Below are positions 8,361 to 17,579 of a stretch of 64,000 nucleotides of DNA, one piece after another. Location: contig NZ_QBKI01000008.1 of the NCBI RefSeq assembly GCF_003054055.1, positions 186,001 through 250,000 of the forward strand, in the 5' to 3' direction. This stretch comes from Pontibacter mucosus. Its GTDB lineage: Bacteria > Bacteroidota > Bacteroidia > Cytophagales > Hymenobacteraceae. A model generated the notes under the pieces. The model searched no databases. It had not been told where the DNA came from and saw only the letters and a list, made by a program, of their open reading frames with translations. Both the position numbers and the translations under genes were made by a program. The stretch's first letter is position 1; the number at the start of each line of letters is the position of its first letter.

Positions 8361-8530
8361 TCTGTCATCCTGAAAGGATCTTGGTGGCAAGTTGCAGAGG
8401 CTTAGCCCCCCTCCTACCAAATACTTTCACAGCATGACAGATGGCTTAGGGTCTCTGTAGGTAAAATAAAAAAGACCTGCATGGAATAGGCTAATGCGGC
8501 TTGCCCACAAGATCCTTTCAGGATGACAGA
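8361..8530. mobile_element. MITE-like element with 31-bp inverted repeats
   Basis: A 170-bp unit bounded by nearly perfect 31-bp inverted repeats (29 of 31 matches) beginning TCTGTCATCCTGAAAGGATC. There is no coding sequence inside. The ends resemble those of the 72-bp unit at 4404-4475. It is probably mobilised in trans or is a REP-type repeat; the mobilising enzyme is not in this window. Confidence 0.75.
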
Positions 8531-8781
8531 TGAATAGATATTATTCCTGCCTTCTTATCTCCGCCCGCTATACTTTATAAATCAAGTGCGGTTTGCTACT
8601 ACGGTGAAGGTGTAAACCTGCCCCTCCCTAGAGGGGAACTCCGGCCAATGTAACATAATTCCCCTCCCCGGAGGGGTTAGGGGTGGGTAATCGCAGCGTT
8701 GGGTTTTATACTTCAAAGTCTTTTGTCCTTTGTCAAAAGTTCTTTTGTCTTGCTACGTGTGTCGTGATACGCCAACTCCCC

Positions 8782-9495
8782 CTACTCTTCCAGCACCTCC
8801 GAAAGTATGGCCAGGGAGTTGATTTCGCCGAGCCGGTCTACGTGCAGTTGGTAGTAGCGGATGAGGATGTCGAGCAGCTCGCGGCGGACGCGGCCGTTGG
8901 GGATGGACGTGTGGTCAGGCTCCCGCAGCAGCTCGTCGAAATACTTTTCGTGCACCTGCACGGCCATTATAGTAGGCGCTGAAGTGGCCGCCTGCGCATT
9001 CGGTGAAAACACCACCTGCTCCACAATTTCCGTTCCCGAGCTCGGCCCAAAGCCTAGATGGTAGCTAAGCTGCAGCAGAAATACCAAGTGAAAGTTCTCA
9101 AACCCGCTCTCCATCTCGTCAAAGGTGGTGATGGCCGTGTAGAGGAAATGGAACAGGGGCAGGTTTTCCTCCTCCTCCTTCACCGTGCGCGCCACCACCT
9201 CCGATAGAAACAACATGATGCTGCTCTTGCGGATATCGAACGGAATGGACACAAAGGAATAGGAGGTTCTGTACTCAGAGATGCGCGACAGGCCGCCCCG
9301 GTGCGAGGTATAGACCACCATCTCCAGCAGCGTGAACGGCTGAAACAAGGCCACACGGGAGCCATTGCCCTTCTTGCGCACGCCGTTTACCACGTACGAC
9401 TGCACGCCTAGCGCCTCGGTATAGATTTTGGTGATGATGGACGTCTCCCTATACTTGATATTGCTGAGAACGATTCCCCTTGTCTTGACTAACAT
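8782..9495 (-). CDS. recO: DNA repair protein RecO
   Basis: RecO anneals complementary single strands and helps RecR load RecA in the RecFOR gap-repair pathway. The protein has 237 residues and begins MLVKTRGIVLSNIKYRETSII, the N-terminal OB-fold of RecO (about 1-80); a helical C-terminal domain follows. The zinc-binding cysteines seen in some RecO proteins are absent. The ATG directly follows the stop of porZ (no intervening base), so the two are probably translationally coupled. Confidence 0.93.
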   Translation of the reverse strand: MLVKTRGIVLSNIKYRETSIITKIYTEALGVQSYVVNGVRKKGNGSRVALFQPFTLLEMVVYTSHRGGLSRISEYRTSYSFVSIPFDIRKSSIMLFLSEVVARTVKEEEENLPLFHFLYTAITTFDEMESGFENFHLVFLLQLSYHLGFGPSSGTEIVEQVVFSPNAQAATSAPTIMAVQVHEKYFDELLREPDHTSIPNGRVRRELLDILIRYYQLHVDRLGEINSLAILSEVLEE

Positions 9496-11796
9496 TTACT
9501 CGAGTACGGCTATTTTACTGATACAGGTTTGCTCGCCATTGCTGCCCAAAACCAGGTATACCCCGGCCTTCACGCGGTTCCCGTTGTAGTCGCGGGCATT
9601 CCAGGCGAAGGTGCCGCCGTTGGCTTTGCCCTTGTACACCAGCGTGCCCGCCACATCGGTAATACGCACGTCAGCATTGTTTGGCAAGCCCGAAACGCCT
9701 ACTTCTCCGGTATACTCCGGGCGGACCGGGTTAGGAAATACCATGGCGCAATCAGGTTTGCCCTCGGTGAGGGTGGCGTTGGAGCGGAAAGAGGCTACGC
9801 CGGCATCAGTCGCCACAAACACCTCGCCGGATTGGTGCTCCACCCCTACGGCATATATTTTGTCGGAGGGCAGCGGGCTGTTTTGGGTGGTGAAGTGGTG
9901 AAGCTGCGCATCGCCATCGGGACTGAAAAGCCAGAGGCCGTTATCGGTCCCGACCCATTTGCGGTTGGCACCGTCCACGGCGATACTTCTGACGATTTGC
10001 CCATCCAGCAGCGGGCGGCCATCTATAATAGGGATACGCGCATCGTAGCGACCCGACTCAAAAACCAGGGCGGTGTTGTAATAAATGCCGATGCCGCTGG
10101 CCGTACCCACCCAGATATCACCGTTGAAGTCTTTGGCCATACTGTACACCGCGCCGCTTGGCAGGCCGCCATTTCCCTCGCCCACGCCCAGCGTCCGGGT
10201 GCGGTTCTGCTGCTCGTCGAATACCACCAGGCCGCTGCGGCTGTTGCCCCTCCTGGCGATGGAAAGCCACTTCTGCCCGTAGTCGTCGAGCACCAGAGCG
10301 GTCAAATTACTGGCGTCGGCCAGGTTATTCAAAGTATAGGATTGCCAGGTGCCGTCAGGACTGAGTTGGTGCAAGCCGGGCGCACCGGGTTGCTGGCTGG
10401 GGTTCACTACCCACACGTTTCCCTCGTAATCCACCGCCACATCGGTAACGCGCACCTGACCTGTAGTAGCTGTCGGCAATAACGGGCTGTTTTCCTGGTT
10501 ATAAAGGATGGCTTTATCCGGGCTCTCCCATTCTATCAGGCCGCTGCCGTAGCTGGCCAGGTAGAGCTTGTTGGTGGTGAGGTTGAGCATCACGCTTGCC
10601 AGATCCTGGCTGGCCACAAAAGAAGGCTGCGGGTACAGCGCGCGGTTAAAGCTCTGCCACGCACCGTTGCTGTAAGTATAAAAGCCGTTCCAGTTGTTGA
10701 ATGGCTCATAGCTTTCGGTATAGCCGCCGCTCACCACATATACCTTGCCGCCGTACGTATAAATCCGGAAGCCATCGCTGGCGTAGGGGCCACCGGGCGC
10801 AAAAGCAGCGGCCTCGGAATTGCTGAGGTTCAGCTTGACCAAACCCTTCGCTTTGTCGGCCAGCCATACTTCGCCGCTTGTTGTAGTCACTGCCTCCTGC
10901 GGCTGCGTGGGCAAAGCATGATTCAAAGTATAAACCTGACCACTGGCATCTAGCACCGTCACCCCTTCCGCGGAAACTACACTTAGGTTAGCCTCTGTGG
11001 TATTTATACTTTTAACCTCCGCCCCGGAAGCCAGTGTGGTGGCGCTCCAGTTGTCCCCGCTCAAAGTATAAACACCGCTCGTAGTGCCCGCATACAACTT
11101 TCCTTGAAAAGCCGCCAGGCTTGTAACAGCCGCATTCTCCGGCAAGCCGCCGCTCTCGTTTCGCCAGCTTCGGAAGTCCTGCAGATTTGCACCTGAAAGG
11201 GGCGCGGAAAGCACACCCAGGCTGGTGGCCAGGTAAATCTTATCTCCGAGTATGGCGACGTCGGTGGCATTTATACTTTCGCCGTTAGGGCCAAGGCTGC
11301 TGTAGGTTTCCTTTACCTCGCGCTTGGGCAGGTCCAGCACCACCACTCCGAAGCTGGTAGCCAGGTAAGCCAGCTGGTTAAAAGTATAAATGCGGTTGAT
11401 TTTCTTCTCCCCGGCGATGCTCTTCCGGAAGATGTCGGTGATGGCATGGAGGCGGTTGCCCTGCAGCAGGTCCACTTTGGTGTTGTGGTAGGCGATAACA
11501 AGCGTGTTGGCACCCGCGCTGAAGGCAATGTCGCTGATCTGCTGCTCGCTCAGGCCATCTACCTTCGAGATGGTTTCAGTAGTGTTAAACTCGGTGTCGT
11601 AGTAAAAAAGCCCCCGCTCAGCAGCCAGGTATACTTTGTCGCCGGCCACGGCCACGGCTTTGCCCTGGTGGTAAGGCACATGCACCTGCCAGCCCCCAAT
11701 CGGCACCTGGCTCTGCGCCTGCGCCACACTGCACCACCACCCCAGCAGCAGGCATTGCAACGTATAAGCAAGTATGAATTTCCGGGCAATGGACAT
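9496..11796 (-). CDS. porZ: Two-propeller type IX secretion protein PorZ
   Basis: PorZ is a surface component of the type IX secretion attachment complex, which anchors sorted cargo to A-LPS. The protein has 766 residues with a signal peptide ending AQAQ (about 28). Repeated propeller blades follow (motifs such as GDKVYLAAERGLFYYD, NRKWVGTDNGLWLFS, GDIWVGTASGIGIYY), then a C-terminal sorting-type beta domain ending GVYLVLGSNGEQTCISKIAVLE-like residues with the motif AGVYLV. The recO-porZ neighbourhood is the usual one in Bacteroidota. Several Ser-Ile and Val-Tyr pairs carry AAGTATA or TATACTT words. Function is from family knowledge. Confidence 0.88.
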   Translation of the reverse strand: MSIARKFILAYTLQCLLLGWWCSVAQAQSQVPIGGWQVHVPYHQGKAVAVAGDKVYLAAERGLFYYDTEFNTTETISKVDGLSEQQISDIAFSAGANTLVIAYHNTKVDLLQGNRLHAITDIFRKSIAGEKKINRIYTFNQLAYLATSFGVVVLDLPKREVKETYSSLGPNGESINATDVAILGDKIYLATSLGVLSAPLSGANLQDFRSWRNESGGLPENAAVTSLAAFQGKLYAGTTSGVYTLSGDNWSATTLASGAEVKSINTTEANLSVVSAEGVTVLDASGQVYTLNHALPTQPQEAVTTTSGEVWLADKAKGLVKLNLSNSEAAAFAPGGPYASDGFRIYTYGGKVYVVSGGYTESYEPFNNWNGFYTYSNGAWQSFNRALYPQPSFVASQDLASVMLNLTTNKLYLASYGSGLIEWESPDKAILYNQENSPLLPTATTGQVRVTDVAVDYEGNVWVVNPSQQPGAPGLHQLSPDGTWQSYTLNNLADASNLTALVLDDYGQKWLSIARRGNSRSGLVVFDEQQNRTRTLGVGEGNGGLPSGAVYSMAKDFNGDIWVGTASGIGIYYNTALVFESGRYDARIPIIDGRPLLDGQIVRSIAVDGANRKWVGTDNGLWLFSPDGDAQLHHFTTQNSPLPSDKIYAVGVEHQSGEVFVATDAGVASFRSNATLTEGKPDCAMVFPNPVRPEYTGEVGVSGLPNNADVRITDVAGTLVYKGKANGGTFAWNARDYNGNRVKAGVYLVLGSNGEQTCISKIAVLE

Positions 11797-11870
11797 CTGG
11801 ACAAAGTATAAAGCCTCTGTTAACCTGAACTGCGCGTATTTCTATCCAACGCAGTCACTCTCCCTACCGC

Positions 11871-11983
11871 AAGTTTTCAACTCGTGGTTTCCTACATCAG
11901 CAGGCTTTCAGCCTGCATGATACAAGGCCATACTTTCGCCAGTTGAAAACTGGCCTTATGGAGAGCCACGGGTTAAAAACTCG
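11871..11983. repeat. Four tandem small hairpins with TTC/GAA loops
   Basis: The 245-bp gap between porZ and tdk holds AGTT-TTC-AACT (11872-11882), GCAGGCT-TTC-AGCCTGC (11900-11916), GCCAGTT-GAA-AACTGGC (11938-11954) and CGGGTT-AAA-AACTCG with one G-T pair (11969-11983). Stems differ but the loop triplet and flanking TT...AA or CT...AG are constant, and the last two units are inverted. They are related to the hairpins at 4024-4085 and 59449-59510. Confidence 0.75.
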
Positions 11984-12041
11984 CGGCAGGTATTTAGCAC
12001 TGGGCAATACCGCCATGTATACTTACGGAACTATCAATCAG

Positions 12042-12635
12042 TTATTTCTTCTGCTTCATGCCCTCTGTAAAACAATGGCGGCAGCGGGCCTCGTACGAGT
12101 CGGTTTCGCCCAGCAGCACCTGTTTCTCGTCGGCCACGTTACGGAACGAATAATTGGCAATGTCGCCGCACTGCACGCAGACAGCGTGTACTTTGGTAAC
12201 ATACTCGGCCACTGCCATCAGGGCTGGCATCGGGCCAAACGGCTTGCCAAGGTAATCCATATCCAGGCCGGCGGCAATCACGCGCACCCCGCTGTTGGCC
12301 AGCTTCACGCATACTTCGGCCAGGCCATCGTCGAAGAACTGCGCCTCGTCTATGCCCACCACATCGCAGCTACCGCCCAACAGCAGCATATCCTGGGCAA
12401 AGTCTATGGGCGTGGAGCGGATGGCGTTGGCGTCATGCGACACCACATCCTCCTCATGGTAGCGCTTGTCTATAGAGGGCTTAAAAATCTCAATCTTCTG
12501 CTTGGCAATCTTAGCGCGGTTCAACCTCCTGATCAGTTCCTCCGTCTTACCCGAGAACATCGACCCGCAGATCACCTCAATCCAACCCTTCCTGTTAACA
12601 TGGCTTTTGTTGCCTACGCGCGGTTCAATAAACAT
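12042..12635 (-). CDS. tdk: Thymidine kinase (type II, zinc-binding)
   Basis: It phosphorylates thymidine to dTMP in the salvage pathway. The protein has 197 residues. Visible are the P-loop GSMFSGKT (residues 24-31), the DEAQFF motif with the catalytic glutamate (about 96-101), the lasso region, and two zinc cysteine pairs CVQC (153/156) and CRHC (185/188). Length and motifs are complete. The leader upstream (12636-12764) is built of short repeats, with no Shine-Dalgarno sequence. Confidence 0.97.
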   Translation of the reverse strand: MFIEPRVGNKSHVNRKGWIEVICGSMFSGKTEELIRRLNRAKIAKQKIEIFKPSIDKRYHEEDVVSHDANAIRSTPIDFAQDMLLLGGSCDVVGIDEAQFFDDGLAEVCVKLANSGVRVIAAGLDMDYLGKPFGPMPALMAVAEYVTKVHAVCVQCGDIANYSFRNVADEKQVLLGETDSYEARCRHCFTEGMKQKK

Positions 12636-12764
12636 ATTGATTGCTGGTTGCTAGTTGTTGATTGTTTGTCAGGTGTAATTGCAACGCCCTTCGGAAGAAC
12701 AATCAGCAATTGACAATCAACAATAAAACTTTCTAACTTTTTAACTTTCTGATTTTCTAACTGC
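12636..12764. repeat. Leader repeats between tdk and the ferredoxin gene
   Basis: Directly 5' of the tdk start are GATTG/GGTTG-type units (12637-12668) and their inverted form (12700-12722). Then come 8-nt-periodic units AACTTTCT, AACTTTTT, AACTTTCT, GATTTTCT and AACTGCTA at 12727-12766. The same two families occur at asd. Confidence 0.7.
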
Positions 12765-13080
12765 TATACTTCATGTGCGGCAGCTTTGTCTGCTCCGGCA
12801 CCTTCCCGGTAATTTCGCCGCCTGTCAACGTACACTGGCAGGTCAGTCGTTCGTTATCTTTCAGGCGGCCTCTGTCGCGGTAGCGGATTTCGGCAGCCGT
12901 AAGCGGCCCTGTGTGCTCCATTCCCTGCAAAACAATGATGCGGCAGGTGGTGCAGCGGCCCTTTGCCCCGCAGGCGTGCATCCAGTCGGTGCCGGCAGCC
13001 TGGAGCGCCTTCAGCAGCGTTTGCCCTTCGGCCACCGTTACCTCCAGGTTCGCCAGGTTTTGCACCTTTAACTTCGGCAT
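12757..13080 (-). CDS. 2Fe-2S ferredoxin
   Basis: A 107-residue plant/adrenodoxin-fold ferredoxin carrying one [2Fe-2S] cluster. The ligand pattern is CGAKGRCTTC (Cys37, 43, 46), with the fourth cysteine in LTCQC (81 or 83). It begins MPKLKVQNLANLEVTVAEGQTL. It transfers electrons in the cytoplasm; the partner cannot be told from the context. It is divergent from the hypothetical gene at 13114 across only 33 bp, so their promoters overlap. Confidence 0.93.
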   Translation of the reverse strand: MPKLKVQNLANLEVTVAEGQTLLKALQAAGTDWMHACGAKGRCTTCRIIVLQGMEHTGPLTAAEIRYRDRGRLKDNERLTCQCTLTGGEITGKVPEQTKLPHMKYSS

Positions 13081-13113
13081 AATTTTATAACTTTACAGGA
13101 GAAAGCGACAGCA

Positions 13114-14238
13114 ATGGAAGACAAATATAATCAATTACACCTGGAACGGTACAGCAAAGAGCTGGCAAATCTGCTCTGCGACCGTCATTTTGCATCTCAC
13201 GACACCCTGAACGGTCCGCAACTGATTGGTTTTACGCCCATCAAGCAGGTAAACCTGTTTGTAATAAAGGAGTTGCTGCTGAAGTGGCACCACGAGATGG
13301 CCAACCTGCGCAGCCCATACTTTGATTATGAGCACGAGGAGGTGAAAGAGGCCCTGGTGAACTTCATGAACGTGCTCTCGCGCAAGATCCTGATGAAGCG
13401 CGACGCCTTTGAGCCGCTGCTGCAAAAGGCCATCCACGACACTTTTCTGGTAGTGCTGGCACCGGTGGTTACCTTCGAGGAGAAGTTCCTGCGCATACAG
13501 GAGGAGATTACCCTGCCCAAGCTGCAGGAGAACCTGAAGTATATCGATATTGACAAGGGCCTTTTTGCAGGTTTTGTAGATACGCTCTCGCCAAGCAGCC
13601 GCGACCGCGAGTACATCCTGAGCCGCTTTAAGCTCTATATAAACGCCAACCAGGGTCTGCGCACGCCACTGCACCACTTGGTGGAGCAGTTCAATGCATT
13701 GCTGCCCGTTACCGAGGCCGAGATAAAAGAGCAGGCAGAGCCAAAGCCCGCGCCATCGTTCCTGGACAGGCCGGCCGCCGCTGCCAAGCCTGCGCCTGCC
13801 GCCCCGGTGCAGGAGAAGGACGTGGTAGCCCCCATACACACGGCCCAGCGCGAGGCAGCTGCCCCTGTGGCACGCCCTGCCATGTATAAGGAGGAAGACG
13901 ACGAGTTAGAGGAGGTGGCAGCCAACGCGCGCCCGACCCTGAACGATAACTTCCGCAAGGCCGCCGCTCCGTCGTCGCTGGCTGCCGCGCACAGCAACCG
14001 CAAGATAGACTCGCTGAAGAACTCGATCTCCATCAACCAGCGCTTCAGTTTCATCAACGAGCTCTTCGACGGCGACAACCTGACGTACTACCAGACCATC
14101 CAAACATTGGACAATTTCACGGACGCGGACTCGGCGATGCAATACATTACCGGCACCCTGGCCGGCAAGTATGACTGGAGCAGAAAGCAGGAACACGTTT
14201 CCAAGCTGCTGAAGCTGGTGGAAAGAAAGTTTGCCTGA
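13114..14238 (+). CDS. Conserved hypothetical protein with a disordered middle
   Basis: I do not recognise a named family. The 374-residue soluble protein has no signal peptide. Residues 1-205 look alpha-helical and globular (motif NLFVIKELLLKWHHEMANLRSPYFDYEHEEV). Residues about 206-300 are a low-complexity Ala/Pro/Glu-rich linker (EPKPAPSFLDRPAAAAKPAP). A C-terminal helical domain (about 305-374) contains INQRFSFINELFDGDN and LDNFTDADSAMQYI. The last segment resembles helical scaffolding modules seen across Bacteroidota, which is inference only. It starts 33 bp from the divergent ferredoxin and ends in a strong terminator. Confidence 0.8.
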   Translation: MEDKYNQLHLERYSKELANLLCDRHFASHDTLNGPQLIGFTPIKQVNLFVIKELLLKWHHEMANLRSPYFDYEHEEVKEALVNFMNVLSRKILMKRDAFEPLLQKAIHDTFLVVLAPVVTFEEKFLRIQEEITLPKLQENLKYIDIDKGLFAGFVDTLSPSSRDREYILSRFKLYINANQGLRTPLHHLVEQFNALLPVTEAEIKEQAEPKPAPSFLDRPAAAAKPAPAAPVQEKDVVAPIHTAQREAAAPVARPAMYKEEDDELEEVAANARPTLNDNFRKAAAPSSLAAAHSNRKIDSLKNSISINQRFSFINELFDGDNLTYYQTIQTLDNFTDADSAMQYITGTLAGKYDWSRKQEHVSKLLKLVERKFA

Positions 14239-14262
14239 TAAACGCCGGCATGAAGCTTAGAG

Positions 14263-14297
14263 GAGGAGCCGCTACCCAGTAGCGGCTCCTCTTTTTT
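14263..14297 (+). terminator. Terminator after the 13114-14238 gene
   Basis: A perfect 13-bp stem (GAGGAGCCGCTAC / GTAGCGGCTCCTC) with a 3-nt loop, followed by six T residues. Confidence 0.95.
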
Positions 14298-14551
14298 ATG
14301 GCTTTTTTACCTGGTCTGGCCTGCATTTTCATACTTCCGGGCGGCGCTGTACTGATAATTTAGGCAACATGGCTAAATGTACAGTCGTAGGCATTGCAAA
14401 TAAAGGCACGAAGTACTAATTATGCACTTTGCATTGCGCCAGGCTTCGGAAATTGCACTGAACTGCCTGTTGGGAGCGGCAAAAAATTACCACGACCTGA
14501 CACAAAGACTGTTTTAACCCGTAACAACTAAAAAGCAACCTGATTATCACC
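14298..14551. other. Intergenic region with no recognisable feature
   Basis: This stretch before the acidic protein gene has only trivial open frames (the longest plausible is 16 codons, from 14369) and no repeat or hairpin that I can support. It presumably carries the promoter of the gene at 14552. Confidence 0.5.
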
Positions 14552-14938
14552 ATGAGAGACGATTTTGACTACGAGGACGATTTCGCCTACAACGATTTCG
14601 ACGATGAGGAGGAGGATGACTTCGGAATGACGTTTGAGGAGGATTTGTACCTGATGATACGGGAAAAACTCCGCGACACCATTCAGGAGTACAAAGGGCA
14701 GTACCCGGCTCTGAAAAAACTGGAGAGCGCCGTGAGCTCGTTTAAGGTGAACGCCAAAAACACGGACGACTCTAAATTTTACCCGCTGGCGGCTAAACTC
14801 CTGAGCGAGCACATCAAGCCCCTAACGGAGGACTCGGAGGAGATCCAGGAAATCTACGATAACATGCAAACCGACATATCACGCTTTAAAAACCAGCGCG
14901 CGCACGGGTATGAGGGTGAGTTCTACCTGACAGACTGA
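14552..14938 (+). CDS. Small acidic protein of unknown function
   Basis: A 128-residue cytoplasmic protein. The first 30 residues are extremely acidic and aromatic (MRDDFDYEDDFAYNDFDDEEED). A predicted helical domain follows (about 33-115) with MIREKLRDTIQEYKGQYPAL and PLAAKLLSEHIKPL. There is no signal peptide, cysteine cluster or known motif. The acidic head could mimic nucleic acid or bind a basic partner, but that is speculation. It is a single gene with its own terminator. Confidence 0.8.
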   Translation: MRDDFDYEDDFAYNDFDDEEEDDFGMTFEEDLYLMIREKLRDTIQEYKGQYPALKKLESAVSSFKVNAKNTDDSKFYPLAAKLLSEHIKPLTEDSEEIQEIYDNMQTDISRFKNQRAHGYEGEFYLTD

Positions 14939-14961
14939 GCCGTTGGCTAAAATATTCAGGG

Positions 14962-14999
14962 CAGCCTGGACCGGAGTGAACGGTTCAGGCTGTTTTTTT
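14962..14999 (+). terminator. Terminator of the acidic-protein gene
   Basis: Stem CAGCCTGGACC / GGTTCAGGCTG (11 positions, one G-T pair) with a 9-nt loop, then seven T residues. Confidence 0.9.
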
Positions 15000-15131
15000 A
15001 TTATATATAAGTATATAAATCTTAACAGACAAAAACACTTTTAATTGCTGCTACCCAGGCACTTAAATAAATCCTTTTGTTGGTTATCCGTATAATAGTG
15101 CAAAATACAGAGCTAAGAAGATAATAAATTA

Positions 15132-15139
15132 TATATTTG
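15132..15139 (+). promoter_or_regulatory. Bacteroidota -7 box (TATATTTG) upstream of the 15203 gene
   Basis: TATATTTG fits the TAnnTTTG consensus of the Bacteroidota primary sigma factor exactly. No good -33 TTTG is seen at the usual distance. It lies about 64 nt upstream of the first possible start. Confidence 0.5.
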
Positions 15140-15202
15140 TGGCATTATATTGATGCAACCCTTTACAGGTATTGGGAATCTTAAAGATACCGAACCGTAA
15201 AA

Positions 15203-15763
15203 ATGAAAGCTGTGATACATACATTATTTCGCTCCTTATTTACCATTAACAAACTTAATACTCCGGCCCAAATGGCGACAACGAAGCTACTAACTGGAGA
15301 GCAGTACCTTATCCAAACTGTGGATAAGCGCATAGCCCTCACAACACACCGATTGATTCAGCGGCAGCACCCGCTGTCGTGGCGCAGCAGCAAAGCTGTT
15401 ATGCTGGAGGACATTGCCGCCTGGGAAGTAAAACCCACTGGCTCGCAGGTATACCTTGGCCTTAGTGTGCTTACAGCCCTGCTGGTATACTTTAATGAGT
15501 CCTTTTTCCTGCTTAGCGGCTTCTTCATCTCCCTCTTTTTTATGACGCGCAGCCAAAAGGTGCATGTGCTAACCGCACAGGGCCACAGCATGGTGCTGCC
15601 GCTTGATGTGGAGCAAAAACACATGAACAGCCTGATAGAAATGGTAAAGCAGGCACAGCAAAACCGTCTTAAAAAGCTGGGTATTCAAAAACCAGTATAC
15701 AATAAAGCCAAGGCGGTGGCGGCTGTAGGAAGTGCCGAAGCAGGCGCCATGGCTGCCGCCTGA
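15203..15763 (+). CDS. PH-like membrane-associated protein, function unknown
   Basis: The protein has 186 residues from the ATG at 15203; an in-frame ATG at 15272 (MATTKLLTGEQYL) would give 163 and may be the true start. The segment LLTGEQYLIQTVDKRIALTTHRLIQR ... EDIAAWEVK has the strand pattern of bacterial PH (DUF304-like) domains. Two hydrophobic segments follow (about 94-125), then a basic helix (EMVKQAQQNRLKKLG) and an Ala-rich tail. It is probably an inner-membrane protein. The family assignment is tentative. It is followed by a terminator. Confidence 0.72.
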   Translation: MKAVIHTLFRSLFTINKLNTPAQMATTKLLTGEQYLIQTVDKRIALTTHRLIQRQHPLSWRSSKAVMLEDIAAWEVKPTGSQVYLGLSVLTALLVYFNESFFLLSGFFISLFFMTRSQKVHVLTAQGHSMVLPLDVEQKHMNSLIEMVKQAQQNRLKKLGIQKPVYNKAKAVAAVGSAEAGAMAAA

Positions 15764-15793
15764 CATTCTCACCCATAGATGCGAAAGCACGTA

Positions 15794-15820
15794 AAAGGCA
15801 GCCTGAAAGCTGCCTTTTTT
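15794..15820 (+). terminator. Terminator after the PH-like gene
   Basis: Stem AAGGCAGC / GCTGCCTT with a 6-nt loop, followed by T residues. Confidence 0.9.
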
Positions 15821-15915
15821 GTTTTGGCCCTGTGGGCAATATAATGGAACCACATCCGTATTATCGCTATATTTAGGCGCTAAACAGACTCTTTACCTGA
15901 CAGAGGTCGGAGCTT

Positions 15916-16896
<981 letters not shown>

Positions 16897-16932
16897 AAGC
16901 CTCTTAAACGTTATAGAATCCGCCCACGTACC

Positions 16933-16970
16933 AAAAACTCCCGCTGCAGCCTTGTGTAGCGGGAGTTTTT
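16933..16970 (+). terminator. Terminator of the MoxR gene
   Basis: A 13-bp stem (AAAAACTCCCGCT / AGCGGGAGTTTTT) with a 12-nt loop. A and T runs on both sides make it bidirectional in form. Confidence 0.92.
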
Positions 16971-16988
16971 GGTTTTGCTAGTTATATT

Positions 16989-17141
16989 ATGTGGAAAGGT
17001 CTTTTAAAGCTATACTTCCTAAGAAGGCTGTTGGGAGGCGGGCGCGGTGACAGCGGTGGCAGCGGAGGAGGCTGTGGTTGCCTCGGTTTTATCGTGCTGC
17101 TGGTTATACTTGCCCTGGTCTTTCTGCTCTTCCGCTCTTAG
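16989..17141 (+). CDS. Small glycine-rich single-pass membrane protein (50 aa)
   Basis: A short frame from the ATG at 16989 to the TAG at 17139-17141 encodes 50 residues: a basic N-terminus (MWKGLLKLYFLRRLLGGG), a Gly/Ser-rich linker ending GGGCGC, and one hydrophobic helix (GFIVLLVILALVFLLF) ending FRS. The layout of basic head, Gly/Cys hinge and TM helix is protein-like, and codon use fits the neighbours. It lies just after the MoxR terminator and before another hairpin, so it appears to be its own unit. Function is unknown. By topology it would be an N-in small membrane protein. Confidence 0.65.
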   Translation: MWKGLLKLYFLRRLLGGGRGDSGGSGGGCGCLGFIVLLVILALVFLLFRS

Positions 17142-17185
17142 ACCACCGCTGCTGTGCCACTGGCTGCCAACAGGCAACAGCAAGT

Positions 17186-17219
17186 ATAAAAATAGACCCG
17201 CCCTGCTGGCGGGTCTATT
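17186..17219 (-). terminator. Strong hairpin, terminator-like on the minus strand
   Basis: A 12-bp stem (AATAGACCCGCC / GGCGGGTCTATT) with a 5-nt loop; a T-run is present only on the minus-strand side. It also follows the 50-aa gene and overlaps an AAGTATAA word (17181). Confidence 0.6.
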
Positions 17220-17499
17220 GGCGCAGTGTGGGAGACTAAGCCACACCACTCTTGATTGCGCAGTAGATCTCACCCATAATGCGCAATCAGTTTCTTTATA
17301 AAGGCAGGATTGATGCAACAAAACTATCCCTGCAATATTAGCTGTAGATTATTGCAGCGTTACTGTTTTGTTAAAATCCATCCGGCAGCCATTTCTTACC
17401 TCAGTAACAGCGGTTTCTCCCCCCGGCCGTTGCCAAACCCTGAGCCGGCTACGCAAAACTATTATACTTCAGCACGTTACAAATAAGAATTCACCTTTG
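17220..17499. other. Intergenic region upstream of the Pho-type receptor
   Basis: No gene is evident. An inverted repeat GATTGCGCA / TGCGCAATC spans about 17253-17288, and a TATACTT word lies at 17463. I could not fit any riboswitch consensus. Confidence 0.4.
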
Positions 17500-17555
17500 T
17501 TAATAGAAGCTTAACCCCCTATTAATATTGAGGTAATACAATCCCTCTACTTTTG
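17500..17555 (+). promoter_or_regulatory. Candidate Pho boxes and promoter of the TonB receptor gene
   Basis: Four hexamers at exact 11-nt spacing: TTAATA (17500), TTAACC (17511), TTAATA (17522), GTAATA (17533). This is the spacing of PhoB/PhoP-type direct repeats, and TTAACA is the Bacillus PhoP consensus. They run into a -33-like TTG (17528-17530) and a perfect -7 box TACTTTTG (17548-17555), the layout of an activator overlapping the -33 region. The same pattern recurs at 21663 and 23278. Confidence 0.65.
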
Positions 17556-17579
17556 TCGCATCAATTAGACTACAATACA

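Noticed and set aside
12757..13080. Second Isc-type ferredoxin
   Set aside because: Cysteine spacing is 2Fe-2S, but the sequence is of a different subgroup from the one at 35469 and has no Fe-S assembly neighbour.
17220..17499. Riboswitch upstream of the TonB receptor (cobalamin or TPP)
   Set aside because: I could not place the cobalamin-box or TPP core bases; the inverted repeat there is too short to support a class.
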